A stretch of 64,000 nt of DNA from Chloranthus sessilifolius (Eukaryota > Streptophyta > Magnoliopsida > Chloranthales > Chloranthaceae): the NCBI GenBank assembly GCA_021018995.1, contig CM037589.1, forward strand, positions 13,159,001 through 13,223,000. The letters run 5' to 3'. This document shows, in pieces, positions 49,365 through 60,500 of this stretch (position 1 is the first letter of the stretch; each line of letters opens with the position of its first letter). The translations under genes were made by a program, and so were the position numbers. The notes under the pieces were generated by a model that saw nothing but the letters and a program-made list of their open reading frames with translations, was not told the DNA's origin and did no database searches.

Positions 49365-49904
49365 TCAAACATCCGCATCGGTCCCCTCACTTGGCTTCGG
49401 CTTGGGAAACGCGAAATCCCACATTTCAGTGGTGATCCTCCTTGGATTTAAGGAATTAGGAATCACATCCGGTGGTTGTGATGATGAAGGATTTGGCGTA
49501 CTACTCGAGGCTAGATCCCGAAGTGTTGGAGACAGATACAATTTCGCCCAAGTCTCAGTTGGAATGAGATCAATAACCTCCTTGGGGATTGATTTAGGGA
49601 TGAATGCAACCAATGGAGTAGTTGGTGGAATATTTGGTAAATTTGGGATAATGGGCGGGGATGGGAGCGCATCCAAATCAATCATATCGACATCGGTGGA
49701 GAAGGATGGGGTTGGTTTGACGGAACGATTTACTCTTTTACGTGCTGGCTCTTCCCAAAACTGAACAGGGAAGGGGTCCAGATCAACCACAGTAACGTTA
49801 GTGAGATCCAACAGAGGGTGTGTACCCGAGATCCGTTCTCGTTTCCTTGCTGGTTCTTCCATCTTCCTGAGGGTGGACCTTGTAAAATAAGTTATGCCGG
49901 CCAT
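49365..49904 (-). CDS. accessory protein 2 of element C, unknown
   Basis: An intact 179-codon frame starting MAGITYFTRSTLRK, the last gene of element C. I recognise no family. It contains a tandem duplication: EEPARKR at residues 17-23 and 51-57, each followed by a short linker and a VVDLDPFP or MIDLDALP acidic/hydrophobic segment. The PARKR clusters look like nuclear-localisation or DNA-binding basic patches. The C-terminal half is rich in Pro and Ser. There is no signal peptide or membrane helix, so it is not env-like. Palindrome pairs lie on both sides of the gene. It is smaller and more compact than expected for chance in this AT-rich DNA, and its intact frame in a decaying element suggests recent use. 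Confidence 0.5.
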   Translation of the reverse strand: MAGITYFTRSTLRKMEEPARKRERISGTHPLLDLTNVTVVDLDPFPVQFWEEPARKRVNRSVKPTPSFSTDVDMIDLDALPSPPIIPNLPNIPPTTPLVAFIPKSIPKEVIDLIPTETWAKLYLSPTLRDLASSSTPNPSSSQPPDVIPNSLNPRRITTEMWDFAFPKPKPSEGTDADV

Positions 49905-50072
49905 TTATGAAATATGAGAAGGAGGGGGTGGATGAATAAACGATAGAAGCAAGGATCCAGGGAGTTTGGTATAAATAGAAAATGAGTGTTTGAGATTCGA
50001 TGAAAGACGTCTACGAAGTAAAACAAAGAATCCTAACATACTAAACAGTTTAAAATTTTTGAAAATCGATCG

Positions 50073-50308
50073 GTCAATCGATCGACTAAGAAGGGTCGAT
50101 CGATCGACTAATCTAGTCAACGGAAGTTGACTTCAAAAGACATTCACAAAGTCGATCGATCGACCATAAATGGTCGATTTATCAACTGCAATTATGGACT
50201 CAGCAGAGTCGATCGATCGACCATGAATGGTCGATTGTTTGACTGTTCTGTTTTTTTTTTTTTTTTTTCAAAGTCGATCGATTGACCAGTCATGGTCGAT
50301 TGATCGAC
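50073..50308 (-). promoter_or_regulatory. four palindrome pairs between accessory genes
   Basis: Pairs start at 50073/50095, 50151/50173, 50208/50230 and 50273/50295, every one with period 22. The second member is usually more degenerate. They fill the gap between accessory genes 1 and 2, upstream of gene 2 on its strand. Confidence 0.75.
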
Positions 50309-50483
50309 TGTTATCAGTGCACAACAGTAAACAAAAAACTCTTCTATTTTTTTTTCAATTGATTTTGCATTTGCATTTTTTTTTTTTTACAAATTTCTAA
50401 TTCAAAGACTAAAATGAAAATCGACGATACTAAGAAATCTAAAATAAAAATCAACACAAATAGCGCAAAAAGAAATCCTAATC

Positions 50484-51580
50484 CTAATCATCGTCTTTTT
50501 CTTCTGCTTGCCGTGCGCGAGCCCTCATCTCATCATAGCCATCGGGCCACAAATGTTGACCCAATTGATGCATAAATGAACGATCATATCGGCTACGGCG
50601 GAGATTGTGATGATATTGCCGTTGTTGCTCATCGATCAAGGAATTGATCTGAGCCTGCATTAATTCGAGGGAGGGTCCCTCATTGCGGGGTGGCTCAGGT
50701 GCTTGCTCTGGCTCGCGCCGCTCGCTCGGCTCGGGCGCCCTCTCGGGCGCACTCGACGACGTTGACGGGCAGGGTGGGCAGGCTGTGCATCTACAGAGCC
50801 CAACATACGCATACTCCGATTCCACTGGGACGACCCATAGTGATAAAATGCCAAGTTCCCAATATTATCATCAAGATAAAAAGGGAAACCAAGGTGGTGC
50901 AGAAGTTGCATCACCAGATGAGGGAAGTAGATGAGGGCAGCGTCACTAGCAGGAGGGTTAACAATTTCATCGTGGCATCGCCACATTGAATCATGCAGAA
51001 ACCATGGGATGTTCAACCACGAGCGCTTGTAGCCACCGTATAGGGCTTTCACCCGTGGTCCAGTTCTTTCAGAGGTATGCCCCCGTGGGCAAAGACTACA
51101 TAACACGACAATGTCCCACAATAGGATGTCGCGTGGAAGAGCCGATCGTTTAGTCGCAATTCCTCGGCCAGCATACACACCATTGCACATATCATTGATC
51201 ATTGGGCCTTGCTCATGGTCGAGTTCTTCACCAAGTGGGTGGTCCAATGGTCGCTCATCCATTAATCCAAATACATCCTCGATCGTGCACGGATAGATTT
51301 TCCGCTTCCAACCATCGATAGAAATAGTGAAATGGGCCGCCTCATTAGTTATGGGGACGACCCGCTCCGAGACGTTGATATCAGGTGGATTCATCAAGAA
51401 ATGAAGGTGGAGCGCAGCGATGTACGCAAGAGAGATGGCGCACTCGGGCATTACTTGGAATGCCGGTAGATCGTAAGTGTATTCAGAAGACATCTCCTTA
51501 GTGGCAAAACGGCCTTTTGGTCGCTCGCGAAAAATGCCGTCAGGGCACTGCGGAAGTCTGACAGAAGAGGATGGCGCCAT
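50484..51580 (-). pseudogene. ATHILA ORF-1-like accessory protein 1 of element C
   Basis: A frame starting MAPSSSVRLPQCPDG at 51580 runs about 306 codons to 50660. A second frame (to 50484) gives a Pro/Glu-rich linker then a charged, Gln-rich tail ending QAEEKDDD. The two overlap at 50660-50825, so one indel in the linker probably split a protein of about 365 residues. Segments such as FTISIDGWKRKIYPCTIEDVFGL, ILLWDIVVLCSLCPR and IYFPHLVMQLLHHLGFP match the general pattern of the ATHILA ORF-1 / putative plant transposon protein family of unknown function. In this element it lies after pol, where other lineages carry env-like genes. No membrane helix is seen. Assignment is from pattern only. 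The upstream in-frame extension to 51790 is probably not translated. Confidence 0.6.
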
Positions 51581-52393
51581 CACAAAGAATGTCAGAAGGA
51601 ATGTCAGAGAGAAGGTCAGAGACCTTTGCAGATAACTCCGAATGCGGAAGGGGATGTGGAAGAGGGAGGACGCTCGGTCCTTTAAATAAACACAAAGGCA
51701 CCCCCTCTGTTCGGACGCGACGTAAAAGTCGATCGATCGACATGTATATGTCAATCGATAGACAGAGACGTTGAAAAGGCGCGCAATCAAAGCGCGATTC
51801 CCAAATAAATGTCGATCGATCGATCCTGACAGGAATCAATTCCCCAGGCGTTGGAACAGTGCGCGCTATGAATTTTTGAAATGGTCTATTGATCGACCTT
51901 ACAGGTCGATCGATCGACGTCGGCGCATGCAGAAGGCGGACTGACACGACATTAATTCAAGTTTCAATGTGTAGAGTCGATCGATCGACCATGAAGAGTG
52001 ATCGATCGACCCATAAAGACAATTGTTTTATTTGTTTTTGTTTGTTTTTTTTTTTTTAATTTTTGGCGCAAAGATTAATGCCCTCATTCAATTGGCGATC
52101 AATCGACTGTTTAGGTCGATCGATCGACATTTGTCTTATAGGCGATCGATCGACTTATTGGGTCGATCGATCGATCGAATTCAAAAAAAATTATTATTTT
52201 ATTATTTCATTTTTTTTTTTAATTTTTTTTTTCAAAAGTGTAAATCACCAAAAACAACATGGGTTGCCTCTCAAGAAGCGCCAAGTTTAACGTCGCTAGC
52301 CCGACATTCAGAAATTTGTATTTCATCCCGATTGATTGGGATTCCTCAACTCAAGTTCATCAAACTTTTCAGTGTAATTTTCCAAAAACGGTT
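51581..52393 (-). promoter_or_regulatory. non-coding gap with palindrome pairs after pol
   Basis: Pairs at 51728/51750 (period 22), 51884/51905 (21) and 51976/51998 (22), single sites near 51814, and a denser group at 52095-52175 including the extended GTCGATCGATCGATCGA. GGTTGCCTCTCAAGAAGCGC near 52261 is the conserved word found just after pol in A and B. The region would be the promoter or splice region of accessory gene 1. Confidence 0.65.
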
Positions 52394-55300
52394 TTACGTT
52401 GCTGTTGACTCAAACGCATTGCTTTCATTTCGCAAATTGCGTAGCTCAACTGCTCCGTTGGAAAATAATCGATTGACTAGGAAAGGACCGCTCCAACGGG
52501 TTTTGAGTTTCCCAGGGAACAGATGTAGTCTTGAGTTATACAACAACACCTTCTGTCCCACAATGAATGATTTTCTCAAAATAGACGGATCATGAACACG
52601 CTTCATGCGGTCCTTGTAGGATCTGGCACACTCATATGCATCAGCTCTCACTTCCTCTAATTCTGTAATTTCCAATTTTTGCTTATCCCCAGCTCTCTGC
52701 AAATCGAAGTTTAAAGACTTAATAGCCCAATAGGCTCGATGTTCCAATTCAACAGGTAAATGACAACCTTTGCCAAAAACCATTCGATAGGGAGACATTC
52801 CTATGAGAGCCTTGAATGATGTCCGATAGGCCTAGAGTGCGTCGTTTAATTTCAAAGACCAATCCTTTCGATTGGGCCTTATCGTTTTCTCTAGAATACG
52901 TTTAATTTCTCGATTTGAAACTTCGACTTGTCCACTAGTTTGAGGGTGGTATGGTGTAGCCACCCTGTGAGTGATCCCATATTTCTTCATCAGCTGAGCG
53001 AAAACTTTATTACAAGAGTGCTTTCCGCCGTCACTAATAATCGCACGTGGAGTACCAAATCTTGGAAATAACTCATTTTTAAGAAACTTAACCACTACTC
53101 TGTGGTCATTGGTTTTACAGGCCAGCGCTTCCACCCACTTTGAGACATAATCCACTGCAACCAAGACGTATAAATTTATAAAAGAATTGGGGAATGGGCC
53201 CATGAAGTCTATTCTCCAAACGTCAAACAGTTCAACTTCCAGGATTAGATTTAGAGGCATCATATTTCTTTTTGAAATTCTGCCCAGCATTTGACAATTA
53301 CTGCATGAAATGCAGTGCTGATGACAATCTTTAAAGATTGTTGGCCAATAAAATCCACATTGGAGAATCTTCGTTACAGTCTTCTTTGAGCTAAAATGTC
53401 CTCGACAGGACAACTCATGACAAAACGAGATGATTTTTGACTGCTCCTGTTCTGGAATGCACCGTCTGATGATCTGATCAGCACAATATTTGAACAGGTA
53501 CGGGTCCTCAAAGAAATAATGCTTGGCTCGTGCTAGAAAAATAGCTTTTTCATTTTTATTCCAATGCTGCAGTATCGATCCGCTACTAAATAGTTAACGG
53601 ATCGATACCATGGTAGATATTCAACAACGAGCAATTGTTCATCAGGGAAGCTTTCCAAAATTGGAATCAGATCCTCAGATTTTTCAACAATGATTCAAGA
53701 AAAATGATCAGCAACTATATTTTCTTATCCCTTTTTGTCTTTGATTTCCAAATCAAATTCTTGTAAGAGTAGAATCCATCGGATTAATCGAGCTTTTACA
53801 TCTTTCTTTGAAAAGAGGTAACGAAGAGCTGCATGGTCAGTAAACACTACCACTTTTGATCCCAACAAATAGGATCGGAACTTGTCCAAAGCAAAGACTA
53901 CTGCTAGGAGTTCTTTTTCGGTGGTGGAATAATTCAGTTGCGCATCATTGAGGGTGCGACTTGCATAGTAGATGACATGCGGAACTTTCTCTACCCGTTT
54001 TCTCAAAACAGCACCGATTGCATAATCCGATGTATCACACATGATCTTGAATGGGAGCTTCCAATCTGGTGATTGGATTATAGGGGCTTTGACCAATTCT
54101 GCCTTAATACTTTCAAAGGCATTTATACACTTTTCATCAAAGATGAATGGGGCATCTTTAGCCAGTAGGTTGCACAACGGTTTTGCAACTTTGCTGAAAT
54201 CCTTTATGAAACGTCGATAAAAACCGGCATGTCCAAGGAATGACCTTATTTCTTTAACTGTTCTTGGTGGTGGAAGGTTTGAAATTAATTCTACCTTAGC
54301 TTTGTCCACCTCAATACCTCGGGATGATATGATATGTCCCAAGACGATACCACTTTTCACCATGAAATGACATTTTTCCCAATTTAGAATAAGATTTTTC
54401 TCTTCACATCTCGCAAGAATAAGAGATAGATTATACAAACAATCACCGAAGTTGTCTCCATAAATAGAAAAATCATCCATAAAGACTTCCAAAAATCTTT
54501 CCACCATATCAGAGAATATACTCAGCATACACCTTTGGAATGTAGCTGGAGCATTGCAAAGTCCGAACGGCATTCGACGATAAGAAAATGTTCCAAAGGG
54601 ACAAGTGAACGTTGTCTTTTCCTGATCTTCTGGTGCAATGACTATTTGATTATACCCAGAATAGCCGTCAAGGAAACAATAGTATTGGTGCCCTGCCAAT
54701 CTTTCTAGCATTTGGTCAATGAATGGGAGAGGAAAGTGATCCTTTCTAGTCATTGAATTTAACTTCCTGTAGTCAATACACACTCTCCAGCCAGTTTGAA
54801 CTTTTATTGGTACTAGCTCATTCTCCTCATTTCTCACCACTGTAACTCCAGACTTTTTGGGTACCACTTGTGTTGGGCTTACCCATGTGCTATCGGAGAT
54901 TGGATATATGATCCCAGCATCTAGCAGCTTAATGACCTCATTTCTCACCACTTCTTGCATTATGGGATTCAATCTACGTTGTGGTTCTTTTGAGGGTTTA
55001 GCGCTTTCTTCCAGATGAATTCGGTGCATACACACTGTTGGGCTGATTCCTTTAATATATTTGATAGACCATCCAATCGCACTCTTGTGGTCTTGAAGTA
55101 CTTCAATGAGCTTTTCTTCTTGGTCCTCATTTAAATTCGCTAAAATAATTACTGGCTCAGTTTCATCAATGTCCAGGTACGCATATTTCAAATCTGCAGG
55201 GAGGGGTTTTAGTTCCAGCTTTGATTTCTCTTCATTTGATCGATGCGAATCTTCTTCTCTATCTTCTTCCTTCTTCTCATCTTTCAGTTGACATTCTTTT

Positions 55301-57990
55301 TCTCCCAAGAGTGGCGTTGAGTCTAGCATCTCATTGACCTCGTGTATTACCTTATCCACATCGAAGTCTTTGCCAAAATGTGCTAAACAAGCTTCTAAAG
55401 GGTCCTCATATTCTGAAGAAAAAAAATCATTTTCCACAATGTCATCAATCATGCAAACTTGTGCATGTTCCTCATCTTCAGCAGGCTGTTTTGAAATATG
55501 AAAAATATTCAGTTCGACAGTCATGTTCCCAAATGATAAATTCATTATCCCATTTCGGCAATTGATTAGAGCGTTCGATGTTGCCAGAAATGGTCTTCCT
55601 AAAATTACGGGAACATTGTTTCTGTGCTGAGGAGTGGGTTCTGTATCCAATACAACAAAGTCAACTGGAAAGTAGAAAGTGTCTACTTTGATCAGAACAT
55701 CTTCGACTATTCCCCTAGGAATCTTAATTGACCTATCAGCAAGTTGAAGGGTCATAGCTGTGGGTTTTAGTTCCCCCAACTCAAGTTCCTTGTACACCGT
55801 GTATGGCAACAAATTGACACTTGCTCCAAGGTCTAGGAGTGCTTGATCGATGCGATTCTCTCCTATGATGATTGAAATCGTAGGACATCCGGGGTCCTTA
55901 TATTTGATTGGCAGTCTTGCCTGTAAAACTGAGCTTACCTGCTCTGCTAAGAAGACTTTCTTTGGGACATTAGTCTTTCGCTTTATCGTGACTAAAACCT
56001 TTAGAAACCTAGCATATGCTGGCACTTGCTGAATGGCGTCTAGGAAGGGAATATTTATTTTCAGTTGCTTAAACATTTCAATGATTCCTTCCTGATCGCG
56101 ATTCTTCTTTGGTCCCACTAGCCTTTGAGGATATGGGGCCTTGGGTATGAAACTCTTCTCTCTCTCACTCTTATCTTCCATCTTCTTCTTTTGCTTTCCT
56201 TGTTTCTCTTCTTCTGCTGCTTTCTTGTCCTTCTCAATTTCGATTTCAGGTTCATGCTTCTCCTCTTCTCCTGGCATTTCTACTTTATTGTCGACTTCCT
56301 TCCCAGATCGCAATGTAGTGATAGCCTTGATCTGTTGTTGGCTCTCCTCCTGAGATGAGGTCGAGGCATGCTCAATAGCCATCTGTCCTCGTGGATTTGG
56401 GACTGGTTGGCTCGGAAATGATCCCTTCTCTCTCTCGTAGAGGAGTGTCGCCAGTTGCCCAAGTTGTGTCTCTATCCTTGATATTGAAGAGGTATTGGAT
56501 TGAATGAACTTCCACATATCCTCACTCTGAGGATATTGATTTTGAGACTGACGCGGAGCAGCATTTTCTTGTTGATTATTAAACCCTGGTGGAGGAAAAT
56601 TTTGTGCAAACCCTGGTTGACTTGCTGATTGTGAGAACTGATAATTCTGATTCGATTGCCTAGGTTGCACATTTTGATTTTGATTTGGGTAAAATTGGTT
56701 TCCTCCTCCATAGTGATGTTGGAATTGTCCTTGACCAAACTGTTGTTGTGGTCCCTGACTGATATTTTGATTTGGGTATAAATTCATCCCCTGACCTCTT
56801 CCTTGGGGTCTTTGATTTCCCTGTTTCCATGAGAAATTCTGATGATATTTCCAACTATTTGGATTGTTTTCATTAAAAACATTTCCCTGATTCCGCCCAT
56901 AAGTGTTCAATGCATTTAATTGTTCACTAGGATCTTCTGAGTAAGTTTGCAGTGACGGGAAACCATCAACTGTGTGCATTGGGCTTGCACAATATGAGCA
57001 TGGGTCTGGTTGTACATTTACGACACTTACATTTTTCTTCAATTTCAATTCCTCAATTTGTTGAGTGAGGAAATCTATTTTTGTCATCAGGTCGGGTGTT
57101 TCTTTCACCACATACCATCCTCCTTTCTTTGCTGAGCTTCCTGCTTGATCTCGATTTTTCTTCGGCTCATCTCGACTGGTAGAGAAGTCCCATTGTTGTG
57201 AGTCTTCCGCAAACTTTTCCAAGAATTGATAAGATTCATTTTCTCTCAATCCCAAGAATCCTCCACTGTTCATGAATTCAATCGAATGTCGATTAGCTTG
57301 ATCCAATCCGTTGTAAAAACATTGGACCAATCTTCATTTTGAGAATCCGTGGTGAGGACATTTCAATAAGATATCCATGAACCTATCCCAGGCTTCATAG
57401 AATCTCTCATCATCTTCTTGTGTAAAATTGGTGATTTCACGTCGTAAGGCATTAGTCTTAGCCATGGAAAAGAATTTTGACAAAAATTTCTTAACCATTT
57501 GATCCCAGGTGGTTATGGATCCAGCTGGTAAATAGTTTAACCATGCTTTGGCCTTATCCTTTATAGAGAAAGGAAATAGACGTAATCTCACAAATTCTTC
57601 ACTGAAATTCTGATATACAGATGAACAAACTTCAACAAAGTCTTTGATATGTTGATATGGATCTTCTCTATCCATACCGTGAAAAATTGGTAAGATTTGT
57701 ATCACATTGGTACGGATTTCGAATCTGCCACCAGGTGAGGCAGGATACCTGATGCAAGAAGGGGTATTTGTAGTAATTGGAGCGAACAACTCCCTCAGGG
57801 TTGGTTCCTCCTTATTTTCATGATGTTGATTTTCACAACCGTTTGCATTCATTGTGAATTGAATTGATGGTTCGGTTCTTACTTCTCGACCTGTTCTAAC
57901 TTCTTTTCGATTTGAACGACACGTTCGCTCAATCTCAGGATTCAGAGGTTCTAAAGATTTATCTCTAGAAGACCTCGTGTGCATACACAA
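52394..57990 (-). pseudogene. element C gag-pol polyprotein
   Basis: Gag begins MCMHTRSSRDKSLEP (57990) with LRLFPFSIKDKAKAWL; a stop (TGG to TGA) at 57334 is in the same frame as the following 1,201 codons. A CSYCASPMHTVDGF-like degenerate knuckle (near 57000) precedes a Gln/Asn-rich region. The aspartic protease has LLDLGASVNLLP (near 55830) and GRPFLATSNA. Reverse transcriptase: GWRVCIDYRKLN and FMDDFSIYG (near 54475). RNase H: FTDHAALRYLF. A stop near 53724 and a frameshift before 53420 follow. Integrase keeps [18 protein letters not shown] and [11 protein letters not shown], with a TGG-to-TAG stop near 52833. Length and order fit Athila-type polyproteins. Confidence 0.92.
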
Positions 57991-58022
57991 AGTGCAAAGA
58001 TTTTTTTTTCTTTTTTAAGAGA

Positions 58023-58412
58023 GTCGATTGATCGACAGTTCAGGTCGATCGATCGACCAACAGAATGTTGGATTGATCGACGTTTAAGGTCGATCGATCG
58101 AGGATTCAAATTTAAATTTTTTTTTTTTTTTTTTTTAGAACAGAATCAGTAAAAAGGAAAGTCTCTTTTTCTTGGGTCGATTGATCGACTGTTTAGGTCG
58201 ATTGATCGACTGTTTAGGTCGATTGATCGACCACAAAGTTTTTTATTTTTATTTTGGAGAGTCGATTGATCGACTATTTTGGTCGATCGATCGATACTCA
58301 AAGAAAGATTTTTCAAAGTTACTGAGTTCAAACCTACGAAGATTCTTAAAATTAATTTTCTATTTTTCTAAAGTTTTTAATTTTCTACTCCCGATCCCCG
58401 GTAACGGCGCCA
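58023..58412 (-). promoter_or_regulatory. C leader: palindrome array and tRNA-Asp primer site
   Basis: Palindromes at 58023/58044, then 58068/58089, a triplet 58176/58197/58218 and a pair 58261/58282, all with period 21. The triplet repeats a 21-bp unit exactly. TGGCGCCGTTACCGGGG (58412-58396 on the minus strand) matches the tRNA-Asp 3' end with one change. Elements A and B have A/T tracts in the same leader position. Confidence 0.75.
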
Positions 58413-58418
58413 AAAACT

Positions 58419-60307
58419 TGATGTGACCTTAAATTTGTATTCGCAAGTGCACGAATCGTGATGTAGTCAGTGGGTGCAAAGTACGAGATCGTTCCCACGA
58501 GGATTGGTTAGAAAATGTAAAAACAGAAATATCAATTAACTAAAAGAATTTCCACAGATCTTTTACAGTAACTAACAACATAGAATTCTGGTAACTTTTG
58601 ATAAAAACAGATAAATACTAACGAAATCTAAGAGATTTAAACAATTAATGAAAGATAAGGATTGGGATGCTAAATCTTCCCATCGTAGGTTTATCATTTA
58701 TAAAATATTAATCTGTGGATTGAGATGTGAGATCTTTAACAGATATCTCAAAAGAAGAACTACCCTATACACACGTAAGTTCTAAAATATAGATCTGAGA
58801 TCACAGAGATGTATGATTAACATCCCATGAGTGTATGATTAACACTCACACCTCGGACAATATTTAGAACCCAATCGCTAGGGTAATTTCCAAGGTACGA
58901 TCTAAGATCAAGGAGATGTATGATTAACACTCCATGGGTGTATGATTAACACCCACACCTCAGATCATGATTGGAACTCACCACTGGGATAAGGTCATAC
59001 TATCAATCCGAGATCAAGGAGATGTATGATCAACACCCCATGAGTGTATGATTAACACTCACACCTCAGATGATGGTAAAACTTCACCCCGAGATGGGTG
59101 ATAATTAGGATAAAATCATTATTGCAGATCTGAAATCATAGGGCATGATTAGCTCCTAGATCTTGGACTGAAATGATGATTTCACCATTTTCAATGAATA
59201 TTAGGGTCTTTAACAGCATCTGACATCTCAATCACAGATTTATATTAATATAAATGTATACCTCGGATGAGGTTCATTAGATCCCCATCCTTAATGAAAC
59301 TAGCCACACATAGTAAAAGTAAATAACATGGTTAAAATGTAAATAAATATTAACATCAATATTCAAAATACCATAAAGAGCTTTAACAATTTTCACAGAG
59401 AGCTTTTATTCCCAGTTCATACAATCCTTTCTTGAAAGTGGATAAACGCAAGACTAAGACTTATCTTCTTTCTCAAAATGAATATTAAAAAGAGAGTTAA
59501 AAGAAACTGGGACTCTATGCCCTTACAATTTGAAAAGCAGAAAAAAAAAACTAACAGTAAGAATAAAACAATGCGAAAAAATATGAAAATCTCAAAATGT
59601 AACTCTAAAAGAAGAAGAATCAAAATAATAGAATAATTCTCCGAAGGACTCCCCGAATGAATATATCTCAAAGAATATATTTCCCCCCAATTGCGTAAAC
59701 AGAAGCCTCTTTTTCCTCCTTGAATCCAAAATTTTATTCCTTCAAACGAGTACCGAGATTTTCGCGGCCAAACAATCTTTCGAACTCAAATTCAAACCTG
59801 GTCGATCGATCGATCGACTAAAGAGGGTCGATCAATCGACCATATTAGATTCTGTTTCTTTAAATTCCAAATCTTCCGGATTAGGTCGATCGATTGACCA
59901 AAAGGGTCGATCAATCGACCTCCCAGATTTTCGTGAACTCCCGCTACACTTTGCATTCAGATATTGCCTTAGTATTTCGGCCATAACATTCTATCTCAAA
60001 GTTGGATTGAGGCGATTCTTGCGGCGTTGGAAAGATAACGACGAGCTCTACAACTTTTGTGTTTTAAAATATTTTTGAATCTGATGTCGTGAAGGGTCAA
60101 ATTGAGCTCCAAGTCGGGATAAGTTCCGCATGATCCAAGGTAGCACGAATTTGACGTTATAATCTGAACGTTTGGGTTATTTCATGCTCAACACATCTTT
60201 AGGCCTGTAAATCACTAAAGCTATATAAAACATGTTAAATGGCTTTCATCGGATAGCTAAATATAGGTCTTTAGGGGTGAAATATCATCATATTTCATTG
60301 CACATCA
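58419..60307 (-). repeat. element C 5' LTR
   Basis: 1,889-bp partner of 45373-47268 with the same tandem block (58795-59085) and two palindrome pairs. One palindrome is extended by one GATC unit (59801-59818). TSD TTTGA follows at 60308. Confidence 0.93.
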
Positions 60308-60312
60308 TTTGA

Positions 60313-60500
60313 CATACCGCAACGCCTCTGCATCGCTAGCCTATCTTAGCTGTGTCGCGTCTGTGTCGTGTCTTAGCAGCGCGACCACGTCGCAAGGCCC
60401 TCTTGGCCCCATGTCACATGCCCTCCAACACCACATGTTGTGCGCCAAGTACCAAGCTGCAAGCTCGAGTATTGGCCTCGTCACAGTCGGCCCTACACTT
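60313..60500 (-). mobile_element. element E internal fragment
   Basis: Continues element E after the C insertion: CATACC then CGCGTCTGTGTCGTGTC, GCGACCACGTCGCAAGGCCCTC and related words matching D at 62288-62480. Similarity is lost near 60500, so E is truncated. The open frame running through it is not a recognisable protein. Confidence 0.6.

Larger units (their letters stand above)
45373..60307 (-). mobile_element. element C: 14.9-kb Athila-like Ty3/gypsy with two extra genes
   Basis: LTRs at 45373-47268 and 58419-60307 and the perfect TSD TTTGA at 45368-45372 and 60308-60312. Minus-strand order: 5' LTR, tRNA-Asp primer site, leader with palindrome pairs, gag-pol (57990-52394), non-coding gap with palindromes, accessory gene 1 (51580-50484), palindromes, accessory gene 2 (49904-49365), non-coding 3' module, purine tract, 3' LTR. 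It sits inside element E. The coding region is less damaged than in A or B but carries several stops. Confidence 0.94.

Noticed and set aside
46765..59919. CRISPR-like array reading of the regularly spaced GATCGATC palindromes
   Set aside because: Repeats are 14 bp with 6-8-bp gaps, lie in LTR elements of a plant genome, and there are no cas genes.
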